DNA of 64,000 nucleotides from Acidimicrobiaceae bacterium (GTDB lineage: Bacteria > Actinomycetota > Acidimicrobiia > Acidimicrobiales > Aldehydirespiratoraceae): NCBI GenBank assembly GCA_009837445.1, contig VXTM01000034.1:1-64000 (forward strand), written 5' to 3'. This document shows, piece after piece, positions 43,679 to 51,421 of this stretch. Within the stretch, counting starts at the first letter, position 1; each line of letters starts with the position of its first letter. A program made the translations under genes and the position numbers. Under the pieces are notes generated by a model that worked only from the letters and a program-made list of their open reading frames with translations, had not been told where the DNA came from and ran no database searches.

Positions 43679-44104
43679 TCAGTGTGAGGCGACCACTACG
43701 TTCTCGAGGACCTCGCTGTCGCCGGTGCGCACGTACCACTCCCAGCGGCTGCCGTCGGGATCGGTCACCCAGGTCTCGGACTTCTCCGAGTAGCAGCACA
43801 TGACGTTGTCCACACCGCTGGTATCGAGGCCCTCCCCGCTGAGGCGCCGCTCGGCTTCGACCACCTGCTCGACGGTCTCGGTCTCGACTCCCAGGTGGTT
43901 GATGGTCCCGCCGGCGCCGCAACAGCCGGCAGCGTCGGCAGCACCTGCAGCAGTCTCGAAGAGGACCAGCTTCAGGGGCGGCTCCTCGATGGCGAAGTTG
44001 GCGTAGCCCGGCCTGCGCCGGGCCGGCTCTGCATCGAACATGCGCGAGTAGAAGTCCACCGCCGCGTCCAGGTCCGACACGTTCAAAGCTAGTTGCAGTC
44101 GCAT
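43679..44104 (-). CDS. CadI/ArsI-family VOC metalloprotein
   Basis: 141 residues, VOC (glyoxalase) fold. From memory it tracks mycobacterial CadI closely: LQLALNVSDLDAAVDFYSRMF (in part), RRPGYANFAIEEPPLKLVL (in part), NHLGVE, then MCCYSEKSETWVTDPDG with the vicinal Cys103-Cys104. ArsI members use this Cys pair to bind trivalent organoarsenicals and cleave the C-As bond; CadI is cadmium-induced. An insertion at 52-66 carries a second pair (Cys61-Cys62). The ATG at 44104 has a weak GAGAGA site; the longer frame is rejected. It is the first gene before the deaminase/oxygenase set. Confidence 0.8.
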   Translation of the reverse strand: MRLQLALNVSDLDAAVDFYSRMFDAEPARRRPGYANFAIEEPPLKLVLFETAAGAADAAGCCGAGGTINHLGVETETVEQVVEAERRLSGEGLDTSGVDNVMCCYSEKSETWVTDPDGSRWEWYVRTGDSEVLENVVVASH

Positions 44105-44138
44105 TCTCGATTCTCTCTCACTCAATCGGTCGAACACC

Positions 44139-44167
44139 TTGAACCGGACCGGGCTGCGGCGTATTCC
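44139..44167 (+). promoter_or_regulatory. Possible promoter of the epimerase/acyl-CoA dehydrogenase genes
   Basis: TTGAAC (44139-44144) and TATTCC (44162-44167) are separated by 17 bases in the 150-base divergent gap before the epimerase start at 44255. The -35 box is good, the -10 box is weak. No equally good match was seen for the minus-strand operon starting with the CadI-like gene. Confidence 0.35.
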
Positions 44168-44254
44168 CTCCGCCCGCCAGAAGGATGCAGGGTAGGTGGT
44201 GCCGAGGGGGGTTAGCTTCTTGTGGGGCGTAGCCGACGGGAAGGAGTCCACAGG

Positions 44255-45220
44255 GTGAAGAGGGTGCTGGTTGCCGGTGCCGGAGGGTTCATCGGGGGCC
44301 ACCTCGTCGTGCGCCTTAGCGCGGAGGGCTGCTGGGTGCGGGCCGTCGACGTAACGGAGCCCGAGTACCGGGACCTGCCCGCCGATGAGTTCCTGACCCT
44401 GGACCTGCGCGACGCCGACGCCTGTCGCCAGGCGCTCGACGGCGGCTTCGACGAGGTGTACCAGCTCGCAGCCGACATGGGTGGGATGGAGTTCATCTCC
44501 TCTGCCGAGTGCGAGATCATGCGCAACTCGGCGTCGATCAACGCCAACATGATCGAGGCCGCGTCCTCAGCCGGGGTCGGCCGCTACTTCCTGTCCTCGT
44601 CGGTGTGCGTCTACCGCGACATGTCGCCCGACGAGCCGCCGCTGACCGAGGACGACGCCTACCCGGCCAACCCTCACAACGAGTACGGCTGGGAGAAGCT
44701 CTACGCCGAACGCGTGGTGTCGGCCTTCGCCCGCCGCCACGGTTTCGAGGCCCGGATCGGACGCTTCGAGAACTGCTACGGACCCTTCGGTACATGGCGG
44801 GGCGGCCGTGAGAAGGCCCCGGCGGCCATCGCCCGCAAGGTTGCCGAGGCGCCCGACGGCGGCTCCATCGACGTGTTCGGCGGCGGCAGCACGATCCGGA
44901 CCTTCGTCTACGTCGAAGACCTGGTGGACGCGGTCGTGCTCCTCACCCGCTCGGGAGAGGACCGTCCCACCAACATCGGCCCCGACGAACGGGTCACCAT
45001 CGCCGACCTCGTGAGAATCACCGCTGAGGTGGCCGGCAAGCGCATCGGGATCCGTCCTGTGGACGGGCCGCTGGGAGTGGCGGCCCGCAACTTCAGCAAG
45101 GCGAGGATCAATGCGCTCGGATGGGCGCCGCGACACGACCTGCGCCGGGGGATGGCCGAGACCTACCGGTGGATAGCCGAGCAGGTTGCCGGGGACCCCC
45201 TCGCCACCCGCAAGTTCTGA
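44255..45220 (+). CDS. NAD-dependent sugar epimerase, GDP-mannose 3,5-epimerase-like
   Basis: 321 residues, extended SDR. GAGGFIGGHL binds NAD, the catalytic set includes Ser in FLSSSVCVY and YGWEK (Tyr-x3-Lys), and VYQLAADMGGMEFI is the pattern of GDP-mannose 3,5-epimerase. The product would be GDP-L-galactose or GDP-L-gulose, or a related nucleotide sugar for surface glycans. The GTG at 44255 is supported by GGAAGGAG 8 bases upstream; an earlier GTG at 44222 lacks one. Two acyl-CoA dehydrogenase genes follow after 12 bases, an odd combination unless the sugar is degraded. Confidence 0.8.
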   Translation: MKRVLVAGAGGFIGGHLVVRLSAEGCWVRAVDVTEPEYRDLPADEFLTLDLRDADACRQALDGGFDEVYQLAADMGGMEFISSAECEIMRNSASINANMIEAASSAGVGRYFLSSSVCVYRDMSPDEPPLTEDDAYPANPHNEYGWEKLYAERVVSAFARRHGFEARIGRFENCYGPFGTWRGGREKAPAAIARKVAEAPDGGSIDVFGGGSTIRTFVYVEDLVDAVVLLTRSGEDRPTNIGPDERVTIADLVRITAEVAGKRIGIRPVDGPLGVAARNFSKARINALGWAPRHDLRRGMAETYRWIAEQVAGDPLATRKF

Positions 45221-45232
45221 GCACGACGTTCC

Positions 45233-46267
45233 GTGCGGACCCGCTATTCGGAGGACCAGCAGGCCGTAGGTGAGGCCTTCGGCGAACTGTTCGCCCGCGA
45301 GTCCACCGCCGAAGCGATTCGAGCCGCCGAGGCGGGCTGCGGGTTCGACCGGGGTCTGTGGGACAAGCTGGCTCTGGCGGGTGCGCCGGGCATGGCCGCA
45401 CCGGCAACCGACGGGGGCGGCGGCGCCTCGCTGGTCGATCTGGCCGTGGTGGTGTACGAGTGGGGCCGGCGGATCGCCCCCGTTCCCCTTGTCGAGCACG
45501 CCGTGGTGGCCCGGCTGCTGTGCGCCGGGGCCAGCCGGAGAGCGCCGGACGGCCTCCGTGAGGCGGTGGTCTCCGGCGAACTGGTCGCCACGCTGGCGTT
45601 GCGACCCGCCGAGGCCGGCGGTACGGCCAGGCTGGTTCCGGCCGGCGCGGTGGCCGGTGTCGTGGCCGGCCTACGCGGCGGGGACCTGGTCCTGGGCCGC
45701 GGCGAGCCGCCCGGCCGGGCCCGGCCCAACACTGCGGATCTGCCCCTGGCCGACAGAGACCTGTCCGCTGCCGTGGTCCTCGCATCCGGCGAGAGCGCCC
45801 GTGAAGCGTTCGACGCTGCGTTGACCGAATGGAAGGCGCTCATGTCCGTGGCCTACACGGGCCTGGCCAGCGAGGTGCTGGCCATGGGCGTCGCCTACGT
45901 GAAGCAGCGCCACCAGTTCGGTGTGCCGGTCGGATCCTTCCAGGCGGTCCAGCACGGCCTGGCCGACGCAGCCACCCGGGCCGAGGGCGCCCGCCTGCTG
46001 GCCTTCCGGGCTGCCTGCGCCGTCGACGCCGCCGACGCCGGGGCACCCCGGCTCGCCTCGATGGCGTTGCTGTTAAGCGCGGAGTCCGCCCGCTTCGCGT
46101 CCGACCGGGTGTTGCAGTACCACGGCGGCTACGGCTACAGCGCCGAGTACGACGTTCAGCTCTACTACCGCCGGGCCGCGGCCTGGCTGCTGCAGCTCGG
46201 CGACCCCGCAGCCGAGGTGGCCCGTCTCGCCGACGCCGAACTCGGCCACAAGATCGGGGCCGCGTGA
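45233..46267 (+). CDS. Acyl-CoA dehydrogenase-like protein, small partner subunit
   Basis: 344 residues. The C-terminal acyl-CoA dehydrogenase domain is recognisable (YVKQRHQFGVPVGSFQAVQH in part, RVLQYHGGYGYSAEYDVQLYY in part), whereas the N-terminal and middle domains are short and Ala/Gly-rich, and the middle-domain FAD motif (SEPGxGSD) is absent. This is the pattern of the non-canonical half of heterotetrameric FadE enzymes in mycobacterial steroid side-chain breakdown. Its stop overlaps the start of the second subunit by one base (TGATG). The GTG start is 12 bases after the epimerase stop. Confidence 0.83.
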   Translation: MRTRYSEDQQAVGEAFGELFARESTAEAIRAAEAGCGFDRGLWDKLALAGAPGMAAPATDGGGGASLVDLAVVVYEWGRRIAPVPLVEHAVVARLLCAGASRRAPDGLREAVVSGELVATLALRPAEAGGTARLVPAGAVAGVVAGLRGGDLVLGRGEPPGRARPNTADLPLADRDLSAAVVLASGESAREAFDAALTEWKALMSVAYTGLASEVLAMGVAYVKQRHQFGVPVGSFQAVQHGLADAATRAEGARLLAFRAACAVDAADAGAPRLASMALLLSAESARFASDRVLQYHGGYGYSAEYDVQLYYRRAAAWLLQLGDPAAEVARLADAELGHKIGAA

Positions 46268-47433
46268 TGGACTTCAGGCTGCCGACGCAGGTCGAGGCGT
46301 TCCGGGCCGAGGTCCAGGAGTTCCTGGCCGAGCACCTCACCGCCGAGATGATCGCGGCCACCAGGGACGGCACCATCCACTCTCCTGAGTTGCACCGGGC
46401 CATCGCGGAGCGCGGCTGGCTGTCTGGAGCGGTGCCGTCTGAGCTCGGCGGTGGCGGGATGGACCCGGTGGAGCTGTGCGTGTTGCTGGAGGAGCTCCAG
46501 CTGCATCAGGCACCCGCCGACGCTCTCGGCGTGGCCGTGGTCACCGTGTCGATGATCCTCGAGCACGGCAACGACTTCCTACGGTCCGAGGCAGTCCCCC
46601 GCCTGCTGTCGGGCGAGGCGCTCGGCTGCTTCGGCTACAGCGAGCCTGAGTCCGGCTCCGACGTCGCTGCGGCCCGCACCCGGGCAGTGCGCGACGGTGA
46701 CGGCTGGATCATCAACGGATCGAAGATGTGGACCACTCTGGCCCATGTCGCCGGCTACGTGCTGCTGCTGACCCGCACCGACCCCGATGTGCCCAAGCAC
46801 CGGGGCCTCACCTTCTTCGTGGTGCCCCTGGATACTCCCGGCATCGAGATCCAGCCGGTCGAGACAATGGGAACCGAGCGCTCCAACGCCACCTTCTACG
46901 ACGACGTGCGCCTCGGCGACAAGTGGCGCCTCGGGGAGGTCAACGGCGGCTGGGACGTCATGAAGACCGCCCTCAAGTACGAGCGGGGCATCGCCGGAGG
47001 GCAGTTCCCGTCGCCGCCCGTCATCGAGGCCGCGATCGACTGGGCCCGCACCGCCCGGCGGGCCGACGGCACCCGCCCAATCGACGACGACGCTGTCCGC
47101 CACCAGCTGGTGCAGGCCATGATCGACGTGGAGGTGTGCCGCAGCTTCGCCTACCACACCGCGGCACTCGCCTCGGAGGGCGAGATGTTCGGGGTAGAGG
47201 GTTCGATGACCAAGCTGTTCGCCTCGGAGTCCTACAAGAAGCACTGCTCCTGGTTCCTCGACATGATGGGAGCCGACGGTCTGCTGACCCACGACGATCC
47301 CGGCGCCCACATGGACGGCCGTGTCGAGGAGCACTTCCGCCACGCCCCGGTAACCGCCATCTACGGCGGCACCAGCGAGATCAATCGCAACCTGGTGGCC
47401 GAGGGCTGGCTGGGACTCCCCCGATCCCGCTGA
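46267..47433 (+). CDS. Acyl-CoA dehydrogenase, large partner subunit
   Basis: 388 residues. FAD-contact segments YSEPESGSDVAAA and INGSKMWTTLAH, a LKYERGIAGG helix whose Glu may be the base, and the C-terminal AIYGGTSEINRNLVAEGWLGLP (in part) are intact. It probably pairs with the preceding 344-residue protein as an alpha2beta2 FadE enzyme. The ATG is coupled to the previous stop. The tRNA-Pro gene begins 53 bases after the stop. Confidence 0.88.
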   Translation: MDFRLPTQVEAFRAEVQEFLAEHLTAEMIAATRDGTIHSPELHRAIAERGWLSGAVPSELGGGGMDPVELCVLLEELQLHQAPADALGVAVVTVSMILEHGNDFLRSEAVPRLLSGEALGCFGYSEPESGSDVAAARTRAVRDGDGWIINGSKMWTTLAHVAGYVLLLTRTDPDVPKHRGLTFFVVPLDTPGIEIQPVETMGTERSNATFYDDVRLGDKWRLGEVNGGWDVMKTALKYERGIAGGQFPSPPVIEAAIDWARTARRADGTRPIDDDAVRHQLVQAMIDVEVCRSFAYHTAALASEGEMFGVEGSMTKLFASESYKKHCSWFLDMMGADGLLTHDDPGAHMDGRVEEHFRHAPVTAIYGGTSEINRNLVAEGWLGLPRSR

Positions 47434-47445
47434 TCAATCTCGGAA

Positions 47446-47475
47446 TTGGGGGGCATTGCTCCGGATCGGTAGCCT
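47446..47475 (+). promoter_or_regulatory. Possible tRNA-Pro promoter
   Basis: TTGGGG (47446-47451) and TAGCCT (47470-47475) are 18 bases apart and would start transcription a few bases before the tRNA at 47487. Both boxes deviate from consensus, so this is tentative. Confidence 0.3.
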
Positions 47476-47486
47476 GATTCGTCGCA

Positions 47487-47560
47487 CGGGACGTGGCGCA
47501 GCCAGGTAGCGCACCTGCTTTGGGAGCAGGGGGTCGCCGGTTCAAATCCGGCCGTCCCGA
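47487..47560 (+). tRNA. tRNA-Pro (anticodon TGG)
   Basis: A complete 74-base cloverleaf. The acceptor arms CGGGACG and CGTCCCG pair fully, with A as discriminator. The anticodon stem CCTGC/GCAGG encloses the loop TTTGGGA, giving anticodon TGG. The T arm contains GGTTCAAATCC. CCA is not encoded; the gene is followed by CCCCC. The Mo-hydroxylase gene starts 13 bases downstream, so the two may be co-transcribed with tRNA processing in between. Confidence 0.95.
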
Positions 47561-47573
47561 CCCCCACAATCTC

Positions 47574-49052
47574 ATGAGCCAACTTCACGAAGCCCAGCGA
47601 CGGGCCGATCCGATCAGACGATATGTAGCGCCCGAGTCGTTGGAAGACGCTCTGGAGGTGCTGGCCGCGCACGGACCGTCGGCCCGGGTGGTCGCGGGCG
47701 GCACCGATCTGCTGCTGGAGCTCAGCCGCGGGGCCCGTACCGGCATCGACACGCTCGTGGACTTGAGCGTCCTCGACGGTCTGGACACCATCGTCGAGCG
47801 CGACGGGCGGATCGAGCTGGGACCGCTGGTCACCCACGCCGACGTGGTCTCCTCCAAGAGGATGCTCACGGCGGGATTGCCTCTCGCGCAGGCCTGCCTG
47901 GAGGTCGGGGGGCCGCAGCTCCGCAACCGGGCCACCGTCGTCGGCAACATCGTGACCGCCAGCCCCGCCAACGACACCATCTCGGCGCTGTACGCGCTGG
48001 GAGCCGACGTGACCCTGGCGTCGGCCTCCGGCGGCGAGCGGACTCTCCAGATCGAGGACTTCTTCACCGGCTTCCGCACCACTGCGCTGGAGCACGACGA
48101 GCTGGTGACCAAGGTCTCCTTCGATGCTCTGGGCGGCACCCGCCGCGGCATCTTCGTCAAGCTCGGACTGCGCAAGGCGCAAGCGATCTCAGTGGTCCAC
48201 GCGGCTGCGGTGGTCACCGACGCCGACGACGGCACGGTGGCCGACCTAGTGGTGGCGCTGGGCAGCGTCGGCCCCACCATCGAGTTGGTTCCCGACGCCG
48301 GCTCCGTCGCCGCTGGACGGCCGCTGGCGCAGGCCGCCTCCGACGTCGCGGCCGCGGCCCGGGCCGCGGCCGCACCCATAGACGACCTGCGCTCCACCGC
48401 GGAGTACCGCAGCCACACCACCGAGGTGGTGGTCAAGCGGGCCCTGCTGTCACTGGCCGCCCGGACCGAGGCCGACACGTGGCCCGAGCGCCCGCCACGG
48501 CTCATGGCCGCCAACGGCGCCGCGGACGCCTCCGGGGCGGGCCGGATGCCTCAGCGTGAGATAACCGACGGCAGCACTATCAACGCCACCGTCAACGGGA
48601 AGGAGCGTCGCGCTTCCAATTCGGCCCGTCGCACCCTGCTCGACTGGCTGCGCTTCGACCTGGGCCTGACCGGAACGAAGGAAGGCTGCGCCGAGGGCGA
48701 ATGCGGCGCCTGCACCGTGCACCTTGATGGTCAGGCCGTGCTCGCCTGCCTGGTGCCCGCGGCCCGCGCCGACGGAGCGGCCATCACCACCGTGGAGGGC
48801 GTCGCCCCGCCTGACGGGGGCCTGCACCCGGTTCAGCAGGCCCTGGCCGACTGCGAGGGCGTCCAGTGCGGGTTCTGCACGCCGGGATTCGTGATGAGCT
48901 CGGTCATGCTTGCCTCGGAGGAGCCCAACCCGAGCCGAGCCCAGGTCGAGCACGGTCTGGCCGGCAACCTGTGCCGCTGCACCGGCTACTACTCGATCAT
49001 CGAAGCCCTAATGGGTTCAGGGGTTCCGGGCGCGGCGGAGCCGGTGTCATGA
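47574..49052 (+). CDS. Fused FAD-binding and [2Fe-2S] subunit of a molybdenum hydroxylase
   Basis: 492 residues. The N-terminal half is a CoxM/XdhB-type FAD domain (RVVAGGTDLLLEL, GPQLRNRATVVGNIVTASPAND in part), and the C-terminal half a CoxS-type domain with two [2Fe-2S] sites: CAEGECGACTVHLDG...C and CGFCTPGF...CRCTGYY. In bacterial XdhA the iron-sulfur domain comes first, so this FAD-then-FeS order is a separate fusion of medium and small subunits. The ATG at 47574 is preferred; the frame extends back into the tRNA gene but that part cannot be coding. Its stop overlaps the large-subunit start by 4 bases. Confidence 0.9.
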   Translation: MSQLHEAQRRADPIRRYVAPESLEDALEVLAAHGPSARVVAGGTDLLLELSRGARTGIDTLVDLSVLDGLDTIVERDGRIELGPLVTHADVVSSKRMLTAGLPLAQACLEVGGPQLRNRATVVGNIVTASPANDTISALYALGADVTLASASGGERTLQIEDFFTGFRTTALEHDELVTKVSFDALGGTRRGIFVKLGLRKAQAISVVHAAAVVTDADDGTVADLVVALGSVGPTIELVPDAGSVAAGRPLAQAASDVAAAARAAAAPIDDLRSTAEYRSHTTEVVVKRALLSLAARTEADTWPERPPRLMAANGAADASGAGRMPQREITDGSTINATVNGKERRASNSARRTLLDWLRFDLGLTGTKEGCAEGECGACTVHLDGQAVLACLVPAARADGAAITTVEGVAPPDGGLHPVQQALADCEGVQCGFCTPGFVMSSVMLASEEPNPSRAQVEHGLAGNLCRCTGYYSIIEALMGSGVPGAAEPVS

Positions 49053-51289
49053 GCGTCGGCCGGTCGGCGGCCCGGATCGACGCGCCCGCGAAGCTCACCG
49101 GGCAAGCCTCCTACGGAAGCGACCGCATCGGTGCGGACTCCTTGTGGGCCATGGTCGTGTTCACCGACCAGCCCCACGCCCGGCTAGTCGAGCTCGACTT
49201 CTCCGCGGCCGAGGCCGTTGAAGGAGTGGTGGCCGTCTTCGGCTCAAGCGACGTGCCCGTGAACGAGTACGGCCTCACGATGACCGACCATCCCGTCTTC
49301 GTGGGTCTCGAGCACACCGGTCGAAGTGCCGTCGCCAGCGACGTGTCTCGCTGGGAGGCCGACCGGCTGGCGCTGGTGGTGGCCGAGTCGCCCGAAGCGG
49401 CCCGGGCCGGCGCGGCCGCGATCAAGTCGCGGTGGGAGCCGCTGCCGGTGCTGGCCGACATTGACGAGTCGCTGGGCTCGAACACGCTGCTTCATCCCGA
49501 GAACGGGAAGCCCTCCAACGTCTACCACTCGCTGCGTATCCGCAAGGGCGACATGGCTCAGGGCTGGGCCGACGCCGATGTGGTGGTGGAGTCCACTTAC
49601 GAGTTCCCCTACCAGGAGCACGCCTATCTCCAGCCCGAGGCCGGGCTGGCCTACATCGACGACGAGGGCCGGGTGACGGTCGAGGTTGCCGGCCAGTGGA
49701 CTCACGAGGACCGGGAGCAGATCGCCCACGCCCTGGACCTTCCCGTCGAGCAGGTGCGAGTGATCTACCCGGCCATCGGCGGGGCCTTCGGCGGCCGGGA
49801 GGACATCTCCATACAGATCGTGCTGGCCGTCGCCGCCATGAGACTCCACGAGCGGGGAATCGAACGGCCGGTGGGCACGGTGTGGTCCCGTGAGGAGTCG
49901 ATCGTCGGGCACTGCAAGCGCCACCGGGGCCGCATCGTCACCCGTTGGGGGGCCATGCGCGACGGCCGCATCACCGCGGTCAAGAGCACCGCCTGGCTCG
50001 ACGCGGGCGCCTACAACTTCACATCCAACAAGGTGCTGGGCAACTGCCACATGCACCAGTCGGGTCCCTACGTGGTGCCCAACGCCGAGATCGACAGCTA
50101 CGCGGTCTACACCAACGCGACACCGGCCGGGGCCTTCCGGGGCTTCGGCGGGCCCCAGGGTGCGTTCGCGGCCGAGTGCCAGATGAACAAGCTGGCTGAG
50201 GCGCTGGGAATGGACCCGGTGGAGTTGCGCCGAATCAACACGCTGCAAGAGGGCAGCATCGGCGTCACCCAGACACCGATGCCCGAGGGTGTGACGATGC
50301 CCGAGGTGATCGACCGCTGCGCCGACGCGGCGGAGTCGACCGCGGATGAGGTGGCACCGGATTTCAGCCCGTTCCCGTCGCTGCCGGCCGAGCCGTCGGC
50401 GCTGCGCCGGGGCCAGGGCTTCGCGTGCTCGTTCAAGAACGTCGGCTTCTCGTTCGGCTTCCCCGAGCGCTGCGAGGCCGAGATCGTGCTGCACGGCGGC
50501 GAGGACTCCGACGAGCCGGAACGGGCAGAGCTGTTCCACGCCGGTGCCGATGTGGGCCAGGGCTCTCATACTGCGCTGGTGCAGATGGCCTCAGAGGCGA
50601 CCGGCCTGCCCGCGGACCGCATCGAGCGCCGATTCTCCGACACGGCCACCTCCGGCGACTCGGGTTCGGCCTCCGCGTCCCGGCTCACCTGGATGTCGGG
50701 CAACGCGATCCTCGGCGCGGCCGAGGAGGCCGAGAAGGCCTGGCGTGACGGCCAGCGCCCCGCGGTGGGCCGGTTCCGCTACGTGCCGCCGCCCACCGAG
50801 ATGCTCGACGCCGCCGACGGCAGCGGCTCGCCGAACTTCACGTACGGCTACGTGGCCCAGCACGTAGACCTCACCGTCGATACCGACACCGGCCACATCC
50901 GGGTGAACCGGGTGGTCAGCGCCCACGATGTCGGCAAGGCGATCAACCCCAAGCTGGTGGTGGGCCAGATCGAGGGCGCGGTGATCCAGGCCCACGGCTA
51001 CGCGGTCAGCGAGAACCTCCGCTCCGACGGGGGCCGCTTGCAGAACATGCGGCTGAGCACGTACCTGATGCCCGGCATCGGCGACATACCGACCCAGGTC
51101 GACAGCGTGGTGCTGGAGTTGGCCGACCCCCACGGCCCCTGGGGCGCCCGCGGCATGGCCGAGATGGGCATGATCCCCTACGCCCCCGCGATGGTGGCCG
51201 CCCTCCACGACGCCACCGGCGTCTGGTTCGACAGCTTCCCGCTGACCCCCGACCGGGTCCTGGCCGGCCTCAACAGCACCGTCAGTTAG
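49049..51289 (+). CDS. Molybdopterin-binding subunit of a xanthine-dehydrogenase-family hydroxylase
   Basis: 746 residues. Mo-cofactor contacts are GGAFGGREDI, GAFRGFGGPQGAF, DVGQGSHT and the C-terminal GARGMAEMGM, whose Glu fits the catalytic base. The AYRCSFR loop of CO dehydrogenase is absent, so it is a hydroxylase of the xanthine/nicotinate/aldehyde type. It inserts water-derived oxygen next to a ring nitrogen or oxidises an aldehyde. A purine substrate would connect with the adenine deaminase operon at 40 kb, and a pyridine substrate with the enamidase-like gene at 22 kb; sequence does not decide. No XdhC-type maturation gene is visible. Confidence 0.9.
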   Translation: MSVGRSAARIDAPAKLTGQASYGSDRIGADSLWAMVVFTDQPHARLVELDFSAAEAVEGVVAVFGSSDVPVNEYGLTMTDHPVFVGLEHTGRSAVASDVSRWEADRLALVVAESPEAARAGAAAIKSRWEPLPVLADIDESLGSNTLLHPENGKPSNVYHSLRIRKGDMAQGWADADVVVESTYEFPYQEHAYLQPEAGLAYIDDEGRVTVEVAGQWTHEDREQIAHALDLPVEQVRVIYPAIGGAFGGREDISIQIVLAVAAMRLHERGIERPVGTVWSREESIVGHCKRHRGRIVTRWGAMRDGRITAVKSTAWLDAGAYNFTSNKVLGNCHMHQSGPYVVPNAEIDSYAVYTNATPAGAFRGFGGPQGAFAAECQMNKLAEALGMDPVELRRINTLQEGSIGVTQTPMPEGVTMPEVIDRCADAAESTADEVAPDFSPFPSLPAEPSALRRGQGFACSFKNVGFSFGFPERCEAEIVLHGGEDSDEPERAELFHAGADVGQGSHTALVQMASEATGLPADRIERRFSDTATSGDSGSASASRLTWMSGNAILGAAEEAEKAWRDGQRPAVGRFRYVPPPTEMLDAADGSGSPNFTYGYVAQHVDLTVDTDTGHIRVNRVVSAHDVGKAINPKLVVGQIEGAVIQAHGYAVSENLRSDGGRLQNMRLSTYLMPGIGDIPTQVDSVVLELADPHGPWGARGMAEMGMIPYAPAMVAALHDATGVWFDSFPLTPDRVLAGLNSTVS

Positions 51290-51337
51290 CCGCCAAGAGT
51301 CTGGCGGCTCCGGGGAAGCCCCGGGCGCCGCGCGCCC
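51290..51337 (+). terminator. Run of GC-rich hairpins after the Mo-hydroxylase genes
   Basis: Three stems follow the stop codon in series: CCGCCA/TGGCGG (51290-51307), CCGGGG/CCCCGG (51310-51324), and GGGCGC/GCGCCC (51323-51337), the last two overlapping. There is no U-run, so this is a structured 3' end or a non-classical actinobacterial terminator. Confidence 0.5.
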
Positions 51338-51362
51338 GACGGACGATTGCAGATTGATTACC

Positions 51363-51400
51363 TAAACGAGTAAGTTAGCTAGTAGCTTAAACGATTAAGT
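51363..51400. repeat. Paired 13-base direct repeats flanking a palindrome, upstream of the CHAP gene
   Basis: TAAACGAGTAAGT (51363-51375) and TAAACGATTAAGT (51388-51400) differ at one base and are spaced 25 bases apart. Between them lies the palindrome AGCTA-G-TAGCT (51377-51387). The stretch is strikingly AT-rich against its GC-rich surroundings and ends 21 bases before the CHAP gene start. It looks like a tandem binding site for a regulator, or a remnant of the element that brought the gene. Confidence 0.6.
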
Positions 51401-51421
51401 ACGCACCGAAACCAAGACATC

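Noticed and set aside
47493-47573. Coding extension of the FAD/FeS gene into the tRNA
   Set aside because: The sequence folds as a complete tRNA-Pro; the ATG at 47574 gives the normal N-terminus.
49049-51289. CO dehydrogenase large subunit
   Set aside because: The AYRCSFR active-site loop is absent and the motifs fit the broader xanthine dehydrogenase family.
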